Origin: Chryseobacterium nakagawai
Lineage (GTDB): Bacteria > Bacteroidota > Bacteroidia > Flavobacteriales > Weeksellaceae
Reading direction: 5' to 3'
Length of the DNA: 64,000 nt
Assembly (NCBI RefSeq): GCF_900637665.1
Contig: NZ_LR134386.1
Span: 2,348,501 to 2,412,500, forward strand
Part shown: positions 42,501-50,350 of the stretch, piece by piece
How the letters are laid out: each line of letters starts with the position of its first letter
Numbering within the stretch: position 1 is the stretch's first letter
Made by a program: the position numbers and the translations under genes
The notes under the pieces: generated by a model
Seen by the model: only the letters and a program-made list of their open reading frames with translations
What the model was told of the DNA's origin: nothing
The model's database searches: none

Positions 42501-42992
42501 ATACCTGCGGAGAAATACAACGATCCGCGTTCATTAAGCGCTCTTGTTACAGCTTATATCGTGGCAGGGCAGGAACAGAAAGGAGTTCAATTGGCAGAAA
42601 ATCTGAAAAAAGAAATTTTTAGTGAATATGATTATTATCTGAACCTTTCTCCTAAGTTTAGGGCTGTCGCCAGAAGACAAATGAGATCCAAACCTATGGA
42701 ATATGCTTTTGTTGTTTCCGGAGTAACAGAAGCCTACAGAACATTAGGGCAAAATGGAAAAGCTCAAAGCTATCTGTTGAAATCGGTGGAACCGGTGGAT
42801 AAAAAGTTTAATGCTTTTGTGAAAAATTTGCAACAGATGGATAAAGAAAGAGCGATGAAAGAATCTGAAAATGTTCAGCAGATCACTCCTTTTTATCAGT
42901 ATTTATTCAATGTCATGGAGCCTTTTGATTCTACTTATGCAAAAAAGAAAGAGGAACAGATTACTGCAGCAATCATTAAAGCAACACAATAG
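39507..42992 (+). CDS. DUF2723 (protein O-mannosyltransferase-like) multi-pass membrane protein
   Basis: ATG 39507 (MKNWSFKKWN) is used instead of TTG 39492. The 1161 residues start with about 12 membrane segments carrying the DUF2723 signature MEHFLSFWDCGEYISSAAKL, EVTHAPGAALFQIVGAVASI. The E of CGEY corresponds to the acidic catalytic residue of GT-C glycosyltransferases. A long C-terminal soluble region follows (YADNDTYPVWGIQETERVRD, TPR-like helices in the last 180 residues). In Bacteroidota this family is proposed to mannosylate exported proteins at D(S/T)(A/I/L/M/V) motifs. It is a single transcript with a terminator at 43122-43173. Confidence 0.85.
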   Translation: MKNWSFKKWNTVLGWFLFAIALITYFSTMEHFLSFWDCGEYISSAAKLEVTHAPGAALFQIVGAVASIFALGNSSNYSIVINAMSALFSALTILFLFWTITHFLRRLLHKDFEDITKHQEISILFAGTIGALCFMFSDTFWFSAVEGEVYSMASLFIAILVWLITKWENEYKATDNERWIVLIFFIIGLSVGVHMMCMLAIPAICLVYYARTYTFTWKSFILANLITLGVLAFVFKIIFPLIMTMFGQLEIFFVNGLGLPFHSGTIVAFILMAVLCYLMITYARKTKKNIYQTIVLSVVYMVIGFSCWLVIPIRANANPPMNLNDPDTAIGMKDYYNREQYGDWPTVYGQNYTAALDKKGLEKNEDGSYKRKITGDIYEKDEKTKTYRKTGERFNYAYNKSHISFMPRMFSEDKEVMANYISMYGAPDFTFNYDNEDVADNPQAKQIFDELRAKYEDDSITVEDYMKVKPYDLINVQRPSLGQNMNYFFSFQNGYYFVRYLMWNFVGRQNDFQGHLENTHGNWISGFSFIDNALLGNQDNIPAKFKNDSTVKFFFLPLILGLIGFFFQLNRDFGRFYALLSLFIVTSIGIVFYTGVKPFEPRERDYAMVGSFYAFAIWIGLGAGSVLWFIQSKVKSNAVNMVFGIVLLGIPFMMGFQNYVPHDRSQKSAAYDSAYSFLVSLPKNGIIFTYADNDTYPVWGIQETERVRDDVKTVNFTMLATPWNIDQVKRKTYNAMGVPGELTHEDYRDGVNDQVYLMKKEDWEGLFAMLKDQGAPETEFQEFRKFLTQDSMTLKDAIKFLKYKSPAKDELLKMYFGEKEYEKYNIIPVHQFILPVNKENAVKSGIINQADLPNTVDQIMIKYEANTLYKSHLIMLDILANFDWKRPINFSSGGIYDSENIFYLDDYLQFDGFSYRLIPIHTPQSPDGDKGRVDADSLYQVVKNYKWGNFKDLNVYYDETATSNIINYRTSVSRAVLALAANGQKEKALELLDLAAKEIPAEKYNDPRSLSALVTAYIVAGQEQKGVQLAENLKKEIFSEYDYYLNLSPKFRAVARRQMRSKPMEYAFVVSGVTEAYRTLGQNGKAQSYLLKSVEPVDKKFNAFVKNLQQMDKERAMKESENVQQITPFYQYLFNVMEPFDSTYAKKKEEQITAAIIKATQ

Positions 42993-43121
42993 TAAAAATA
43001 TAACCATTAAGATGAGGTAAGGCTTTCAGAATAAAGGATTTTGTTTTTATAGTTTCGTTTTTAAAATCTTTGATTTTACCTTGTACATTCTGAAAACTTA
43101 TCTCCTTAATGGGTTTTATTA

Positions 43122-43173
43122 AAAAATACTGTTTCAAAAGTACTGTTTCTTAGAATGTTGAAACAGTATTTTT
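43122..43173 (+). terminator. Terminator of the DUF2723 gene
   Basis: AAAAATACTGTTTCAA (43122-43137) and TTGAAACAGTATTTTT (43158-43173) form a perfect 16-bp stem with a 20-base loop that itself repeats TACTGTTTC. Confidence 0.8.
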
Positions 43174-43192
43174 GTTTTGATATGTATAGAAA

Positions 43193-43644
43193 CTATTTCC
43201 AGAATTCATCATTGTACATTTCTTTTTTCTCAACATGAATATGATCCAGATCTTTTCCAATCTTATTCAGGTCGGAACTCTCTAGCTTTTTTCTAAATGA
43301 GGAAACCAATTCCGTTCTTCAAAGCGGATATGCTGCTCAAGAAGGTCTGCAAAATCAGAAAATAAATAAGGCGCTCCTGAATCTTTAATTTGAGAAATCA
43401 ATATCTTTATCTGTTGGTGTTCTGATCGGATACGCTCTGTATATTCATCCTCAAAAGAAGGACAAAGAATTTCTTCTTCCTCTCTGAAATGATCTTCCAG
43501 ATGATGTTCAAAAAAATAAAAAATGTACTTTTTAATTCGCTCAGATTCAATTTCTTTCTTTATTCCTTGCCTGATCTTCCAGCTGCAAAGCAGTCCGGAA
43601 TGATGATCTCTTGAAAGGAGTACTATATTTTCATTGCGTTTCAT
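43193..43644 (-). pseudogene. Hemerythrin-domain protein with C-terminal frameshift
   Basis: The open frame (43282-43644) gives 120 residues of a hemerythrin domain: H in LLSRDHHSGLL, HHLEDHF and REEEEILCP, EHQQI, then EQHIRFEERNWFPHLEKS and stop. Adding one A to the six-base A-run (43287-43292) continues the frame as HLEKKLESSDLNKIGKDLDH, IHVEKKEMYNDEFWK, the usual end of this family, to a stop at 43193. The iron ligands lie before the break, so the shortened protein might still work. It is the last gene of the nitric-oxide cluster. Confidence 0.7.
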
Positions 43645-43720
43645 GACTTTTTAATTTGAGAAGAAATAAAATTATTAAACCCTATAGATTTTCAGGTCCA
43701 TAAGGTTTAATGAAGATGGG

Positions 43721-45964
43721 TTAACGTTTTTCTTTCAATGACCATCCAAATTTTAACCCGATGATGAAAATAACAAGTAACAGCTCTCCGGCAGCTAATA
43801 AAATATCGCCCGGAACTCTCATCCATCGTAAGAAATGCATAATATCTGTTTGCATAAACTCTGCGGAACGCGCATACCAATATCCTTCTTTAATAGAAGC
43901 TACAGATTGCATAATTCCTATAGGAAGAAGACTAATGGTAACCATCACCAGCAATCCGATATTGGTTAACCAGAAAGCCCAGCCTATTAATTTGTCATTC
44001 CATTCACGATCAGGATAAAGCCCCCGGAGTACAAACATCATCAATCCGATTCCTAAAATTCCATATACTCCAAATAGAGCGGCATGACCGTGCACAGCAG
44101 TAGTGTTTAATCCCTGAATATAATATAAGGCAATAGGAGGGTTGATGGCGAATCCAAAGATTCCGGCTCCCAGAAAATTCCAGAAACACATGGCAATAAA
44201 ACAGTAGATGGGCCATTTGTAAGCTTTGATCCATTGGGTAGATTTACTCAGCTGGTAGTTCTGATAAGCTTCATACCCAATCAATACAAGAGGTACAATT
44301 TCCAACGCACTGAAAGTAGCTCCTAATGCAAGTACAGCGGTAGGCGTTGCACTGAAATACAAGTGATGGAATGTTCCCAGAATACCTCCTGCCAGGAAAA
44401 TAATAGTGGAAAATAACACTGCATTAGTTGCCGATTTTAATCGTAATAAACCTAATCTGGTAAACAGGAAAGCAGCAACTACTGTGGCAAAAACTTCAAA
44501 GAACCCTTCTACCCAAAGGTGAACTACCCACCATCTCCAATATTCTGCAATCGCCATGTGGGTTTGTCTTCCATACATAAGTCCGGCACCATAAAACATA
44601 GCAATAGCAACAGAAGAAAGCGTAAATAAAAGCAATAAATGACGATCACCATCTTTACGTTTTAAGGCAGGAAGGAGGGCTCTTACCATTAAAACCAACC
44701 AAAGGATCAATCCGATAAGCAATAAAATCTGCCAGATTCTTCCCAGTTCTACATATTCATATCCCTGATGGCCCCATAGGAAGTTATCTACCAGTCCCAA
44801 TTTTTGCATGACCCCAAGCCATTGCCCGGTTAAAGATCCTAATACAACAATTAATAATGCTCCAAACAAGACATTGACCCCTAATTTTTGATATTTCGGT
44901 TCATGTCCGGATACCGCTGGAGCTATGTAAAGTCCAGTAGCCAACCAGGAGGTAGCAATCCAGAATATGGCTAATTGTACATGCCAGCTTCTGGAAACCG
45001 ACTGGGGAAGAAACTCATCCAGAGGAATTCCATAGAATCCGCTTCCTTCAACTCCATAATGAGCGGTAATGACTCCGGCAAGCATCTGCACCAGTATCAG
45101 TAATGCGACTACCCAGATATATTTCAGCGTAGCTTTCATAGAGGGAGTGGGTTTCATATTTCGTAATGGGTCTTCAAGAGGAAGAGCCTCACTGATTTCT
45201 TCTTCTTTATTTCTGGCATGATAGAATACCAACAACCCCACGGAAGCCAGTAGTAATAATACACTGAATCCTGACCATAAGTGTAAAGAAGGTGGTGGAA
45301 CATTGCCTACAGACTCATCGTGCGGCCAGTTATTGGTATAGGTAACAGTATCCCCGGGACGCTCTGTAATGCATACCCATGTACTCCAGGCGAAAAAAGC
45401 ACTCATTTGAGACATTCTTCCACTATCTTTGACTGTATTTTTGGGAATTGCATACTGATCACGAAGCTGCGCCATGGAAGGATCATTCATGAATAATTTT
45501 GAGTAATATTGAGAAAGCTGCTTCTGTACTTTTGCTCTTTCCGGGGAGAATATGATTGCATTTTTTCCTTCATCAAAAGTATTGGTGCGAAGTTCCTTTT
45601 TCAGCAATACCTGATATTTTGCCTGTTCGTCATCAGATAATTCTTTATAGATTTTATTATCTTTTTTAGCCAACTCATCAAGCAGAAGAAGAGATTCTCT
45701 GTGGAGGTAATCAGCAGTCCAGTCAGGGGCAATATAGGCACCATGTCCCCATATACTTCCCACGGTTTGACCTCCAATAGACTGCCAAACATTCTGACCG
45801 TCTTTAATGTCCTGTCCGGTAGCAAGCACGGTATCATCGGTACTTACGACCTGATTAGGAATAGGAGGGATTTTCCTGTAAATTTCAGTTCCGTAAAATA
45901 TAAGGACAGCAAACGAAGCAACCATTACTACAGCAAGCCATCTCCAAAGTTTTTTAGGTGTCAT
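43721..45964 (-). CDS. norB: Quinol-dependent nitric oxide reductase (qNOR)
   Basis: 747 residues in the single-subunit form: an N-terminal extension about 200 residues long (STDDTVLATGQDIKDGQNVW, QSIGGQTVGSIWGHGAYIAP) replaces the cytochrome c subunit, and about 14 membrane segments follow. Heme and non-heme iron ligands are visible in HLWVEGFFEVFATVV, GTFHHLYFSATP and HGHAALFGVYGILGIGL. It reduces 2 NO to N2O using quinol, at the inner membrane. It starts 13 bp after ric, so both belong to one transcript. No other denitrification gene is present, so the role is NO detoxification. Confidence 0.92.
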   Translation of the reverse strand: MTPKKLWRWLAVVMVASFAVLIFYGTEIYRKIPPIPNQVVSTDDTVLATGQDIKDGQNVWQSIGGQTVGSIWGHGAYIAPDWTADYLHRESLLLLDELAKKDNKIYKELSDDEQAKYQVLLKKELRTNTFDEGKNAIIFSPERAKVQKQLSQYYSKLFMNDPSMAQLRDQYAIPKNTVKDSGRMSQMSAFFAWSTWVCITERPGDTVTYTNNWPHDESVGNVPPPSLHLWSGFSVLLLLASVGLLVFYHARNKEEEISEALPLEDPLRNMKPTPSMKATLKYIWVVALLILVQMLAGVITAHYGVEGSGFYGIPLDEFLPQSVSRSWHVQLAIFWIATSWLATGLYIAPAVSGHEPKYQKLGVNVLFGALLIVVLGSLTGQWLGVMQKLGLVDNFLWGHQGYEYVELGRIWQILLLIGLILWLVLMVRALLPALKRKDGDRHLLLLFTLSSVAIAMFYGAGLMYGRQTHMAIAEYWRWWVVHLWVEGFFEVFATVVAAFLFTRLGLLRLKSATNAVLFSTIIFLAGGILGTFHHLYFSATPTAVLALGATFSALEIVPLVLIGYEAYQNYQLSKSTQWIKAYKWPIYCFIAMCFWNFLGAGIFGFAINPPIALYYIQGLNTTAVHGHAALFGVYGILGIGLMMFVLRGLYPDREWNDKLIGWAFWLTNIGLLVMVTISLLPIGIMQSVASIKEGYWYARSAEFMQTDIMHFLRWMRVPGDILLAAGELLLVIFIIGLKFGWSLKEKR

Positions 45965-45977
45965 TTGATATCAGTTT

Positions 45978-46703
45978 TTAAGGTTCAATACTAAATTCTT
46001 TTTCCAATTGGATAGCTTTCGGGAAAAGAATATTATTTTCAAGATGAATATGTTTGTGAAGGTCATTTTCAAAATCCTGGAGCATAGCAAAAGCCACTTT
46101 GTACGTATTGCACGCATCAGCAGGAGGAGTGTATTCATGTGTAATCTCTGCTATTTTTCTGAAACGGTCTCCTTCTACTGTATGTTCATGCTGCATCATA
46201 TGCACCGGATTTTCTACTGTTCCGAATGGCGGTTGTACCAGGTTGTTTCCGGATGTTTTGGATTTTATCATATTTCTTACAAAAGGAAACAGGATCAGTT
46301 CTTCTTTTTTCATGTGAGCTGCCAGATCGTGAGCAGATTCATTAAATATGGCGTTGATCTCAAATAATTCCGGATGTCTGCCTCCGTGAACTTTGCATAA
46401 TTTATCAAGAAAAGCCTGTAAAACGGGAGTTTTTTCCTCCACATACCGATGGTGTGTTTTCTCGATATAATCTGCCAGAAGATCCAGTGGCCAGCTATTG
46501 AAGTCGATAGAAGTGCCTTCATTTTTTGGGAGAGCTTCCAGCTCTTCATAAATTTTTTCCGGATCAAGTTTTTTATTGCTACATGCTTCTTCTATTGTTC
46601 TTCCGCCTTTACAGCAGAAATCGATTCCGTGTCTTTTAAAAATAGCAGCAGTTCTGAAGTCTTCAGCTACCATATTTCCTATAAAATCTGTTTTTGTATT
46701 CAT
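45978..46703 (-). CDS. ric: Iron-sulfur cluster repair di-iron protein (Ric/YtfE/ScdA)
   Basis: 241 residues. An N-terminal ScdA domain has the motif FKRHGIDFCCKGGRTIEEAC; a hemerythrin-like domain follows with H in LADYIEKTHHRYVEEKTPVL, HGGRHPEL, MQHEHTVEGDRF and HKHIHLENNILFPKA, all seven iron-ligand positions. Ric restores iron-sulfur clusters damaged by NO or peroxide. It lies directly before qNOR. One of the three cluster palindromes (46704-46729) abuts its start codon. Confidence 0.92.
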   Translation of the reverse strand: MNTKTDFIGNMVAEDFRTAAIFKRHGIDFCCKGGRTIEEACSNKKLDPEKIYEELEALPKNEGTSIDFNSWPLDLLADYIEKTHHRYVEEKTPVLQAFLDKLCKVHGGRHPELFEINAIFNESAHDLAAHMKKEELILFPFVRNMIKSKTSGNNLVQPPFGTVENPVHMMQHEHTVEGDRFRKIAEITHEYTPPADACNTYKVAFAMLQDFENDLHKHIHLENNILFPKAIQLEKEFSIEP

Positions 46704-46729
46704 AATATAATACTTTTTTGTCTTTTATT
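46704..46729 (-). promoter_or_regulatory. Cluster palindrome A, in front of ric
   Basis: AATATAATA (46704-46712), 8-base spacer, TCTTTTATT (46721-46729). Same layout as the sites at 48419-48444 and 48933-48958; the right half is identical in all three, and seven of nine left-half positions fit. It touches the ric start, which favours repression. AT-rich context makes chance matches possible. Confidence 0.5.
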
Positions 46730-46742
46730 ATTTTAAATTTTT

Positions 46743-47165
46743 TTACTTCTTTAATGAAAGAATATACTTCACCATAAGTTTTGCATTGTCTTTACTCAAA
46801 CCATTATGAGGAGCCATTGGAATATCACCCCAATTTCCTTTTCCGCCTTCAATGATTTTCTGAGCCAGCCTATCAATATCTGCTTCAGTATATTTTGCAG
46901 CGACTTCCTGATAGGATGGACCTATTAATTTTGAATCTGTTTTATGGCAGGTAAGACAATCCATTCCTTCAATTAGTTTCAGGCCTTCCTCTACAGAAAC
47001 TGTACTTGCAATGGGTGGAGCCGGGGCTGGCTCTACAGGTTGGGATGATTGCTTTGTAGAATATGGATCTGCTTGTGGAATCGGTGTGGTTTCAGGCTTT
47101 GAGCAGGATAAGAGAATAGAGGCTAAGGTTAGAATGATTCCGGTATTAAAAAGTTGTATTTTCAT
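46743..47165 (-). CDS. Exported c-type cytochrome lipoprotein
   Basis: ATG 47165 (MKIQLFNTGIILTLASILLS, then C) is chosen over 47177 because it gives a clean lipoprotein signal. A Pro-rich linker follows, then a class I cytochrome c domain with heme motif MDCLTCHKTDSKLIGPSYQE, VAAKY, and axial Met in WGDIPMAPHNGLS. It carries one heme c and should stand on the periplasmic face, where it may feed or receive electrons in the NO cluster. qNOR itself takes electrons from quinol, so its partner is uncertain. Confidence 0.85.
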   Translation of the reverse strand: MKIQLFNTGIILTLASILLSCSKPETTPIPQADPYSTKQSSQPVEPAPAPPIASTVSVEEGLKLIEGMDCLTCHKTDSKLIGPSYQEVAAKYTEADIDRLAQKIIEGGKGNWGDIPMAPHNGLSKDNAKLMVKYILSLKK

Positions 47166-47183
47166 AATGCATATCATTTAAAA

Positions 47184-47960
47184 TTATTTTTTCTGAGCAA
47201 GAATAGCTACGGCAAAGAGGTAGTCATCATATTTTTTAAAAGCCTTCCTGATCTGTTTGATCCGGGATCGGATTTTAGGCTGCGTTATGATATTCCCGGC
47301 AATTTTCAGGAATCCGGAAAATCCTTCATCACTGATGATTCTTTGAGGCTTTAAAAGATGCATGGGAGCAGTTTCTATTTTTATCACATGAAAACCTTCC
47401 TTTTCTAGTAAACAGGTCCATTCCGAGACAGTTAATGGTCTTGTATTTACTTTTAGGGGTAAGGCAAGTTCTTTCTGTATCTGTAATTTTACATTTTCAT
47501 CGAGGTTGTCAGGAGCTAAGGCAAGTTCATGAATCGCATAAAATCCCTGGGGTACTAAAATCCTGGAAGCTTCCTGAATAATTTCAGATTTTCTGTGATC
47601 CGCATGCATGCTCAGCATGGCTTCCCCGTATACTTTATCTGCAAACTGTTCAGGTAGAGCGCTTAGTGCTGCGTTACCCAATCGGAATACTGCAGGACTT
47701 TGTTCAAACTTACTGTTCAAATAACTTATGGCATTTTCGTCTGCATCAATCCCTGTGTAAGATTTTGGTCTTTTTTTTAAGGTTATTTCTGCTGTCAGCC
47801 CAAGGCCGGGAGCAAATTCCACTACATCATCATTGATTGTTATATTTAACATTGATAACATTTTATGAGTAAGAGCAATACCCCCTGGACGAAGTACTTT
47901 TTTGCCAATTTTAGCTAATAGCCAATGGGCGGACATTTTTTCAATAAGATCTGTTTTCAT
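47184..47960 (-). CDS. SAM-dependent methyltransferase
   Basis: 258 residues. The class I fold is shown by VVEFAPGLGLTAEITLKKRP (motif I variant), YTGIDADENAISYL, and ASRILVPQGFYAIHELALAP. It overlaps the membrane protein gene upstream by 20 bp, so both are translated together. Genes of this kind recur in Bacteroidota NO-response clusters, but the methyl acceptor is unknown. Confidence 0.8.
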   Translation of the reverse strand: MKTDLIEKMSAHWLLAKIGKKVLRPGGIALTHKMLSMLNITINDDVVEFAPGLGLTAEITLKKRPKSYTGIDADENAISYLNSKFEQSPAVFRLGNAALSALPEQFADKVYGEAMLSMHADHRKSEIIQEASRILVPQGFYAIHELALAPDNLDENVKLQIQKELALPLKVNTRPLTVSEWTCLLEKEGFHVIKIETAPMHLLKPQRIISDEGFSGFLKIAGNIITQPKIRSRIKQIRKAFKKYDDYLFAVAILAQKK

Positions 47961-48402
47961 GAGACTGAATTTTAAATTGTAATATAATGGTAAGCATCAG
48001 AAGGGCAGCTTTTCCTGCTTCAGCATAAATAAAATAATCATGCAGTGGAGTAGGTGGTAAAGGCTTGCCGGATGAAAGTAAATCAACTCTTGAATTCAGA
48101 ACCGGTAACATCCAAAGATGTTCTGCAGCAAGTATAGTGACTAAGGCTATGAGAATCATAAAGTCGGTTTTGGTGTAGTTCTTATAGCTAACTATCATAA
48201 GTATCAGAATTAAGATCAGAAATATCCATTGTATGTTAGTAGAGATTCCAAACATAATTTTTCCCAACCCTAAAGCTGTTGTTAAGGTCATTCCCTGTAC
48301 CTGAAACTTCAATGGAGTTTCTAGAAAACTGACCGTTATAAACATTCCTGCCATAAGGCTGAATAACATCAGTACGAAAGGGTTTTTGAGATGAATCTTC
48401 AT
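47941..48402 (-). CDS. Small integral membrane protein of unknown function
   Basis: 153 residues with four predicted membrane segments: FVLMLFSLMAGMFITVSFL, TALGLGKIMFGIS..., WIFLILILILMIVSY, FMILIALVTILAAEHLWMLP and a last one near LLMLTIILQF. The layout is like small DUF4149-type membrane proteins, but the match is uncertain. It is coupled to the methyltransferase and has palindrome B (48419-48444) right before its start, so it heads the second transcript of the cluster. Confidence 0.6.
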   Translation of the reverse strand: MKIHLKNPFVLMLFSLMAGMFITVSFLETPLKFQVQGMTLTTALGLGKIMFGISTNIQWIFLILILILMIVSYKNYTKTDFMILIALVTILAAEHLWMLPVLNSRVDLLSSGKPLPPTPLHDYFIYAEAGKAALLMLTIILQFKIQSHENRSY

Positions 48403-48418
48403 TTTTTTTAATTTAAAT

Positions 48419-48444
48419 ATATTAAGATCTTTTTATCTTTTATT
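48419..48444 (-). promoter_or_regulatory. Cluster palindrome B, in front of the membrane-protein gene
   Basis: ATATTAAGA (48419-48427), 8-base spacer, TCTTTTATT (48436-48444). The inner AAGA-N8-TCTT core is perfect. A -7-like element (TATATTTA on the minus strand, 48414-48421) overlaps it on the gene side. Confidence 0.5.
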
Positions 48445-48459
48445 ATTTTAAAATTTTTT

Positions 48460-48891
48460 TTACGTTTTAAGATAAGTCAATTCTAAATCAAGGTTATCTA
48501 CAAACATCTGTATTTTAGAGGTTTCAAGCATAATGCGAAGGTCCTGTCTGATGCTTTTGAATTGTTCATGAAGCGGACAGGGATGAGTTTCTGAGCATTG
48601 CTTAAGCCCAAGCCCACAGCCTGAAAATAATTTATCACCATCTATTTCCCTTACAATATCTGCAATGCTGGTATTCAGATTTCTAGAATCCATATAAAAT
48701 CCTCCGTTTGGGCCTTTTGCAGATTGTACAAATCCTTTTCTGCTCAGATCCTGTAGAATTTTTGCAATAAAATGTTCGGGGGAATTGATGCTTTTGGCAA
48801 TATCCTTAATACCGACCCTGCTGTCATTTTTAGATTGCTGGGCAATGTAAATTAGTGCTCTTAAGGCATATTCGCAGGTTTTTGAAAACAT
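48460..48891 (-). CDS. Rrf2-family regulator with iron-sulfur Cys cluster (NsrR/IscR-like)
   Basis: 143 residues. An N-terminal winged HTH (MFSKTCEYALRALIYIAQQS, GIKDIAKSINSPEHFIAKIL) is followed by the Cys motif CGLGLKQCSETHPCPLHEQF that binds a 2Fe-2S or 4Fe-4S cluster in Rrf2 proteins. As it heads a cluster of NO-detoxification genes, it is probably NO-sensing. Palindrome C lies about 40-65 bp upstream of its own start, so autoregulation is likely. It could instead be an IscR-type regulator, but no iron-sulfur assembly gene is near. Confidence 0.88.
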   Translation of the reverse strand: MFSKTCEYALRALIYIAQQSKNDSRVGIKDIAKSINSPEHFIAKILQDLSRKGFVQSAKGPNGGFYMDSRNLNTSIADIVREIDGDKLFSGCGLGLKQCSETHPCPLHEQFKSIRQDLRIMLETSKIQMFVDNLDLELTYLKT

Positions 48892-48911
48892 TTTAGCTGA
48901 ATTTTATAGGA

Positions 48912-48919
48912 CAAAGGTA
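48912..48919 (-). promoter_or_regulatory. -7 element of the Rrf2 gene promoter
   Basis: On the minus strand it reads TACCTTTG, a full match to TAnnTTTG, about 20 bp before the start codon. No clear TTG lies at -33; the palindrome at 48933-48958 covers that place. Confidence 0.55.
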
Positions 48920-48932
48920 TAAATTTATTTTT

Positions 48933-48958
48933 AATAAAAGATAAAATAGTCTTTTATT
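48933..48958 (-). promoter_or_regulatory. Cluster palindrome C, in front of the Rrf2 gene
   Basis: AATAAAAGA (48933-48941), 8-base spacer, TCTTTTATT (48950-48958), a perfect 9-bp inverted repeat. It overlaps the -33 region upstream of TACCTTTG. It is the best preserved of the three sites in the cluster and is centred about 54 bp before the start codon. Confidence 0.6.
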
Positions 48959-49071
48959 TTAAATGGGTTTGATAAAGATCATAAATTGAGGTTTTCCTTA
49001 ACAGCAAAAGACACAAAAGATTTTTTACTTCATAAATTTCTGAAGCACATAATTTTCATATGTATTACTGA

Positions 49072-49683
49072 CGAAGTGCTACATATTTCAATTCTCCACC
49101 TTCTTCAATAACAAATGGGGTAGATTTAATTAAGAGATCACTACTTCAATATAGTGAATATAATGATTTTACTTTAAGAGTGAATTCTGATGAGCTTATC
49201 AATGGTTTAATAAGAGAATATATTAGATCAAACGGGCAAGATGAAAGAAGAATTTTGATTTTTTTAATTCCTTTTACTATAGTTGAATATAATGGTTTAG
49301 ATAGTTCATGAATGGAAATTTACAATAATTTTAAAGGAAGAGTAGATCAAGTTTCTTATGATAGTAAATATTTAATTTTAGCAAGGTCATTACTGGAAGA
49401 AAATGCAAAAGAAGTTCCTGCTCATGAGGTAGGACATTCATTAGTTTTGCATCATCCATTTGTAGACTTTACTGAAAATAGTAATAGACATCATTTTATT
49501 AAAAGTGAAACTCTTAATGTAATGGATTACCCAAAAGATTCTAGTATTGTAACTATTCCTGTAGATTTTGGAATATATTTGTATAAATATCAGTGGGATA
49601 TTATGCTTGGAGATGTAAGAACATCTTCTCAAAGAGGAGATTTAATTAAAATAAACGCAACTAATGGTACAGAGATTTCTTAA
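49072..49683 (+). pseudogene. Metallopeptidase-type gene with in-frame stop and no start
   Basis: The frame is open from just after TGA 49069-49071 to TGA 49309-49311 and continues in the same frame to 49683. The second part has the zinc motif in VPAHEVGHSLVLHHPF (HExxH plus a third His), so it was a metallopeptidase. The first part (NGVDLIKRSLLQYSEYNDFT, then ILIFLIPFTIVEYNGLDS) belongs to the same protein. No signal, no upstream domain and no RHS sequence is left. The lipoprotein gene that overlaps its 3' end by 20 bp makes a decayed effector/immunity pair plausible. As it stands the gene is dead unless the 3' part is used alone. Confidence 0.65.
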
Positions 49684-50269
49684 TTATATTCTTTTATTAG
49701 CATTATTTGTTTCGTGTAAAGCAAACTCAAACATTAATGTTAAAGTAGATTCAATCCCTCAATTGAGTTCCTCTGAAATATATTGGGGAAATTGTATGCG
49801 TTATAATGAATCATTTTCTGATGGAGTGACTGTAATTAAAGCAGTAAAGGATAAAAAATCATTCAATTTTGAAGGTCCAATTTATATTAAACCTAATTGT
49901 AATGATAAATTACTGCTAAGGAGTAACCAGACGCCCATAAATGGAACTTATAAGATCGTAAATATTAATGAATCATGGAGCGAGTATAGTCCATATAGCA
50001 TAGTTGCAGTATTTAAAAATGGAATGAAAGATGGAGTTTGGAAATATTATAGGAATGAAGATTTCTATTCTACAGAAAACATGGACGCTATAAAATCGTT
50101 GTCAGGAGATAAAAATTATAAACAAACTATTAATCCCATTAAAATAGAAATATATGAGAATGGTCTACCTCATGGGGAATGGTGGCAGAAGTCAGGAAGC
50201 AGAATTGATTATTTTATCTATAAAAATGGAGAATTAATTCACAGCAGAACAGAGTTCGTTAAAAACTAA
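49664..50269 (+). CDS. Lipoprotein with MORN-like repeats, possible immunity partner
   Basis: 201 residues. The signal MVQRFLNYILLLALFVSC ends at lipid-attachment Cys18. The mature part contains the two MORN-like strands AVFKNGMKDGVWKYYRNEDF and EIYENGLPHGEWWQKSGSRI, then YFIYKNGELIHSRTEF. It starts inside the end of the metallopeptidase pseudogene in another frame, as immunity genes often do. Its frame is intact, whereas that of its neighbour is broken, as expected if protection is still selected or simply decays later. Confidence 0.65.
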   Translation: MVQRFLNYILLLALFVSCKANSNINVKVDSIPQLSSSEIYWGNCMRYNESFSDGVTVIKAVKDKKSFNFEGPIYIKPNCNDKLLLRSNQTPINGTYKIVNINESWSEYSPYSIVAVFKNGMKDGVWKYYRNEDFYSTENMDAIKSLSGDKNYKQTINPIKIEIYENGLPHGEWWQKSGSRIDYFIYKNGELIHSRTEFVKN

Positions 50270-50350
50270 AAAAGGTGGAAATTCATATGGAAGGATATCA
50301 AAAATTTTTTGAATTTTTGATATGGTGGTTCTATCCTAATATTCAAAAGA

